Shown here in pieces: positions 39,076 to 41,007 of a DNA stretch of 41,007 nucleotides. The notes beneath the pieces were generated by a model. That model did no database searches. It was not told where the DNA came from and worked only from the letters and a program-made list of their open reading frames with translations. How positions within the stretch are numbered: the first letter of the stretch is position 1; each line of letters opens with the position of its first letter. The stretch spans positions 1 to 41,007 of the forward strand of contig JARKIF010000254.1 of assembly GCA_029378245.1 (NCBI GenBank). The letters run 5' to 3'. The translations under genes and the position numbers were made by a program. This DNA is from Roridomyces roridus. Taxonomy: Eukaryota > Basidiomycota > Agaricomycetes > Agaricales > Mycenaceae.

Positions 39076-40378
39076 TCAATCTTTCTCCGACTCGACCGCG
39101 AGTGGCTCCGTTTCGCCTTGTTTCTCAATATCGGACGGAGGGATCGTGCTCGTGGCTTGGAAGTTGCTTGCGCCCAAGTGTAGTATGCGGTCCCACCCGT
39201 GATGAGCGTGATTGAGTACGCGCGAGGACTGGGAAAAATTCAACACAGAATTCAACATTGATCAAAGGATGTACATGGTTATGATGTCCTTGAAAATGAG
39301 CACCCCAAGCAGAGTTTGGATGACGCTTTTGGACGCTGACGTAAACATATGTGCGACGGGGCTGGTTACCTGACGGTAATAATGAGATATCTCTTTGAGC
39401 GATCCGCTGGGAAATAAATACCTTGATGGACAAGACATTGGCGATGCCCAAAAGAGTGCCAACGACACCAGGTTACGATGCTTCCAAGGAGCAAGGTACC
39501 CCAGTCTTGTTCCTCTGGTGTTATCATGATCCAGAGAAGCTCCTCCACCTCGTCGTTGAAGTAGATGCATGGCAGGATCATGACGGACATGAGGAGGTTT
39601 CCCCAGTATGAGAGGGCAAAGACGGAATGGGTTACGTGCTTGGTCACGATTTTGCTTATGACGGTGTGGATGGCGAGCACGAGGGAAGAAGAAGCATCCG
39701 TAGACGAGTGCTTTGAAGGGTTCTCTGGCAATGATGGTCTTGTTTTGGTGGTCGAAGGAAGGGCTCATTCCGACGATGAACCCGGCGGTGACGATTGCCG
39801 ATGCGAGCAAAACGCTTCGCTTTGGGGACATGCGAGTGGCCAGCGATGAGACCAGGACGGTGAGCGGGAGAAGGAGCCCTCTAGCAATTTGGAAGAAGGA
39901 TGCGTCGCCTATATCGACCACAGTCAGACTCGAACAAGCCGCATCGGGATGAGTATTCACCGTGTGCCAAGCAAAGAGTATTGAAAACGAGACCAAGGAA
40001 TCCGACTGATAGATATGGTGCCAGTTTGACCACGATGCCTATTTCCAGCGGGGGTAGCTCGAACTTGGCTGGAAGAAAGCGGCCCAACGGCGTGGAGGAA
40101 ACAAGGGCGAGAAACGAAGTATCAAGACGGCGATTAATAGTTGGATGAACTACGAGTCATGAGCGAAAGCAATGAGAATGAAGATTGGCGATTACCAGAA
40201 AGCTGAATGGGATTTTGGGGGCTACGTTGAGTACAGTTTTGTTCACGACGATCATCTGGGTCAAGGATTGGGACTACTCATTCAAAAGGGCCAGCAGACG
40301 TACCACAAGCGCCGCGACGATGTAGAAGCAAATGACAAGCACTACTTTGAGCTTTGAGGGCTTGGGTTCCGGCTGCAT
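39076..40378 (-). pseudogene. Nucleotide-sugar transporter (GDP-fucose transporter-like), copy 2, frameshifted
   Basis: Paralogue of 13757-15010 on the opposite strand. Recognisable blocks from the ATG at 40378: KVVLVICFYIVAALV, MIVVNKTVLNVAPKIPFSFL, FIQLLIAVLILR, GRFLPAKFELPPLEIG, LVFNTLCLAHGDASFFQIAR (formed across intron 39909-39960), GLLLPLTVLVSSL, LVLAIHTVISK, GTLLGIANVLSIK, VTSPVAHMF and SVIQTLLGVLIFKDIIT. Introns: 40256-40303, 40150-40195, 39909-39960, 39370-39421, 39229-39274. Four single-base slips are needed against copy 1: one base lost near 40110, one gained near 39690, one gained near 39472 and one lost near 39136. It has introns copy 1 lacks (after AALV and after LSIK) and lacks one that copy 1 has. 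As it stands it cannot make a full transporter. Confidence 0.75.
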
Positions 40379-40632
40379 GATGTGTGGAACTGAGAGGAGG
40401 ACTTGCGACTCAGGGGTTCCATTTCGCGGTGGTTCCTCTTTCGGGACCTGTCAATCACAGTTGATCGACGATCTTTCCTTCCTCCACAACCCGGCTTATG
40501 AATGGACTTCCCCGAGGCCTTGCAAATCCGTTGTGGTCCACAACGGACTTGAATCTGACAACCCTCCCCGGTCTCCGCCCGCACCCTTCCCCTACGTCCG
40601 GACATTCCTCCGAGTGAACAATAATCAAGCAC

Positions 40633-40639
40633 TATAAAT
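40633..40639 (+). promoter_or_regulatory. TATA box of the CmcJ-like gene
   Basis: TATAAAT sits 37 bp upstream of the ATG at 40670. The spacing predicts a leader of only a few nucleotides, yet the element is well formed and supports that ATG. Confidence 0.5.
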
Positions 40640-40669
40640 GAACAGTTTGCAGTACCCTGAAGCATAATC

Positions 40670-41007
40670 ATGGCCATTTCCATTCCCTCCAGCACGACCG
40701 CTGCCCTAAACTTCTTCGTCGCTCCCCAAGACGGTTCGCCAGCCTTCCAGAACATAAACGCCAGCGCCGATGGAGCAGCAGAGAAAAACTTTTCTTTCGA
40801 GTCCATCGACGTCAAGATCCAGAATATGAGAGGCAACGAATCCGCTGCCACTCTCGACACCGCCGGATATCAGCTTTTCACCCAGCCTGCCCAGCACACT
40901 GCGTTCGCAAACGACGCCGAAATTCGCAAGGAATATATCCCAGAGAGTGCGGAACTCATCAAGAAATTGACTGGTGCCAGCCGCGTCGTCGTATTTGACC
41001 ACAGTAA
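40670..41007 (+). CDS. CmcJ/AsaB-like hydroxylase/desaturase, N-terminal part (runs off the window end)
   Basis: The plus-strand frame is open from the ATG at 40670 to the last base, about 112 residues. It reads MAISIPSSTTAALNFFVAPQ, then SFESIDVKIQNMRGNES, LDTAGYQLFTQPAQHTAF, EIRKEYIPESAELIKKLTGA and SRVVVFDHS. The IQNMRG, G-[FY]-Q-L, Y-x-P-E and TGAS-[RK]-V-x-V-F-DH series is that of the CmcJ/AsaB/NvfI-like family, non-haem iron/2-oxoglutarate-type enzymes common in fungal secondary-metabolite loci. No intron is needed in the visible part. It starts 291 bp from the start of transporter copy 2, divergently. The reaction and substrate are unknown. Confidence 0.75.
   Translation, partial: MAISIPSSTTAALNFFVAPQDGSPAFQNINASADGAAEKNFSFESIDVKIQNMRGNESAATLDTAGYQLFTQPAQHTAFANDAEIRKEYIPESAELIKKLTGASRVVVFDHS

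Noticed and set aside
1..41007. tRNA, rRNA or CRISPR arrays
   Set aside because: No cloverleaf-like A/B-box pair, rRNA core sequence or spaced direct-repeat array was recognised by eye; a tRNAscan run would settle tRNAs.

Overview
The window is nuclear DNA from a filamentous basidiomycete, most likely an Agaricomycete. Genes are dense on both strands, and nearly every coding region is cut by short introns of about 43-55 nt with GT..AG ends. The gene families (GH71 mutanase, Zn2Cys6 regulator with the fungal-specific domain, polyporopepsin-like protease, F-box/LRR proteins, CmcJ-like oxygenase) fit that assignment. No tRNA, rRNA, CRISPR array or autonomous transposon was recognised. Exon boundaries were set by hand from reading frame, splice consensus and family motifs. 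For most genes the summed exon lengths give whole codon numbers, which supports the models.

Left part (1-5.5 kb): a tandem pair of PARG-like (TIGR02452-type) genes on the minus strand, the upstream copy frameshifted and carrying an inverted repeat; an F-box gene split by about 1.1 kb of foreign-looking DNA; and a secreted GH71 alpha-1,3-glucanase.

Housekeeping block (5.7-13.5 kb): mitochondrial stomatin-like protein (SLP-2), a multi-pass membrane protein, the INO80 subunit Ies6 divergent from the nucleolar Pumilio protein Puf6 (start codons 51 bp apart), and a large multi-pass membrane protein with a possible in-frame stop.

Cassette 1 (13.7-16.8 kb): a nucleotide-sugar (GDP-fucose-like) transporter and a CoA-dependent acyltransferase-like enzyme, convergent with stops 27 bp apart. 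Next come a C2H2+RING finger protein, an RSC-type bromodomain/BAH protein, an MFS monocarboxylate-type transporter, a Ser/Tyr/Gly/Asn repeat protein, an F-box/LRR protein, a Zn2Cys6 regulator divergent from a polyporopepsin-like aspartic protease, a single-pass membrane protein, and PEX11 with a 13-nt microexon and a GC-AG intron.

Cassette 2 (36.7-40.4 kb): the transporter/acyltransferase pair again, in inverted order and about 20 kb away. This copy is decaying. The acyltransferase has one frameshift, the transporter about four, and a fragment of a third transporter lies between them. A CmcJ/AsaB-like oxygenase starts just beyond and runs off the window. The inverted, partly decayed and partly homogenised cassette is the most interesting structure here. 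The transporter and acyltransferase may act together in making an acylated glycoconjugate, but that is inference from gene order only.
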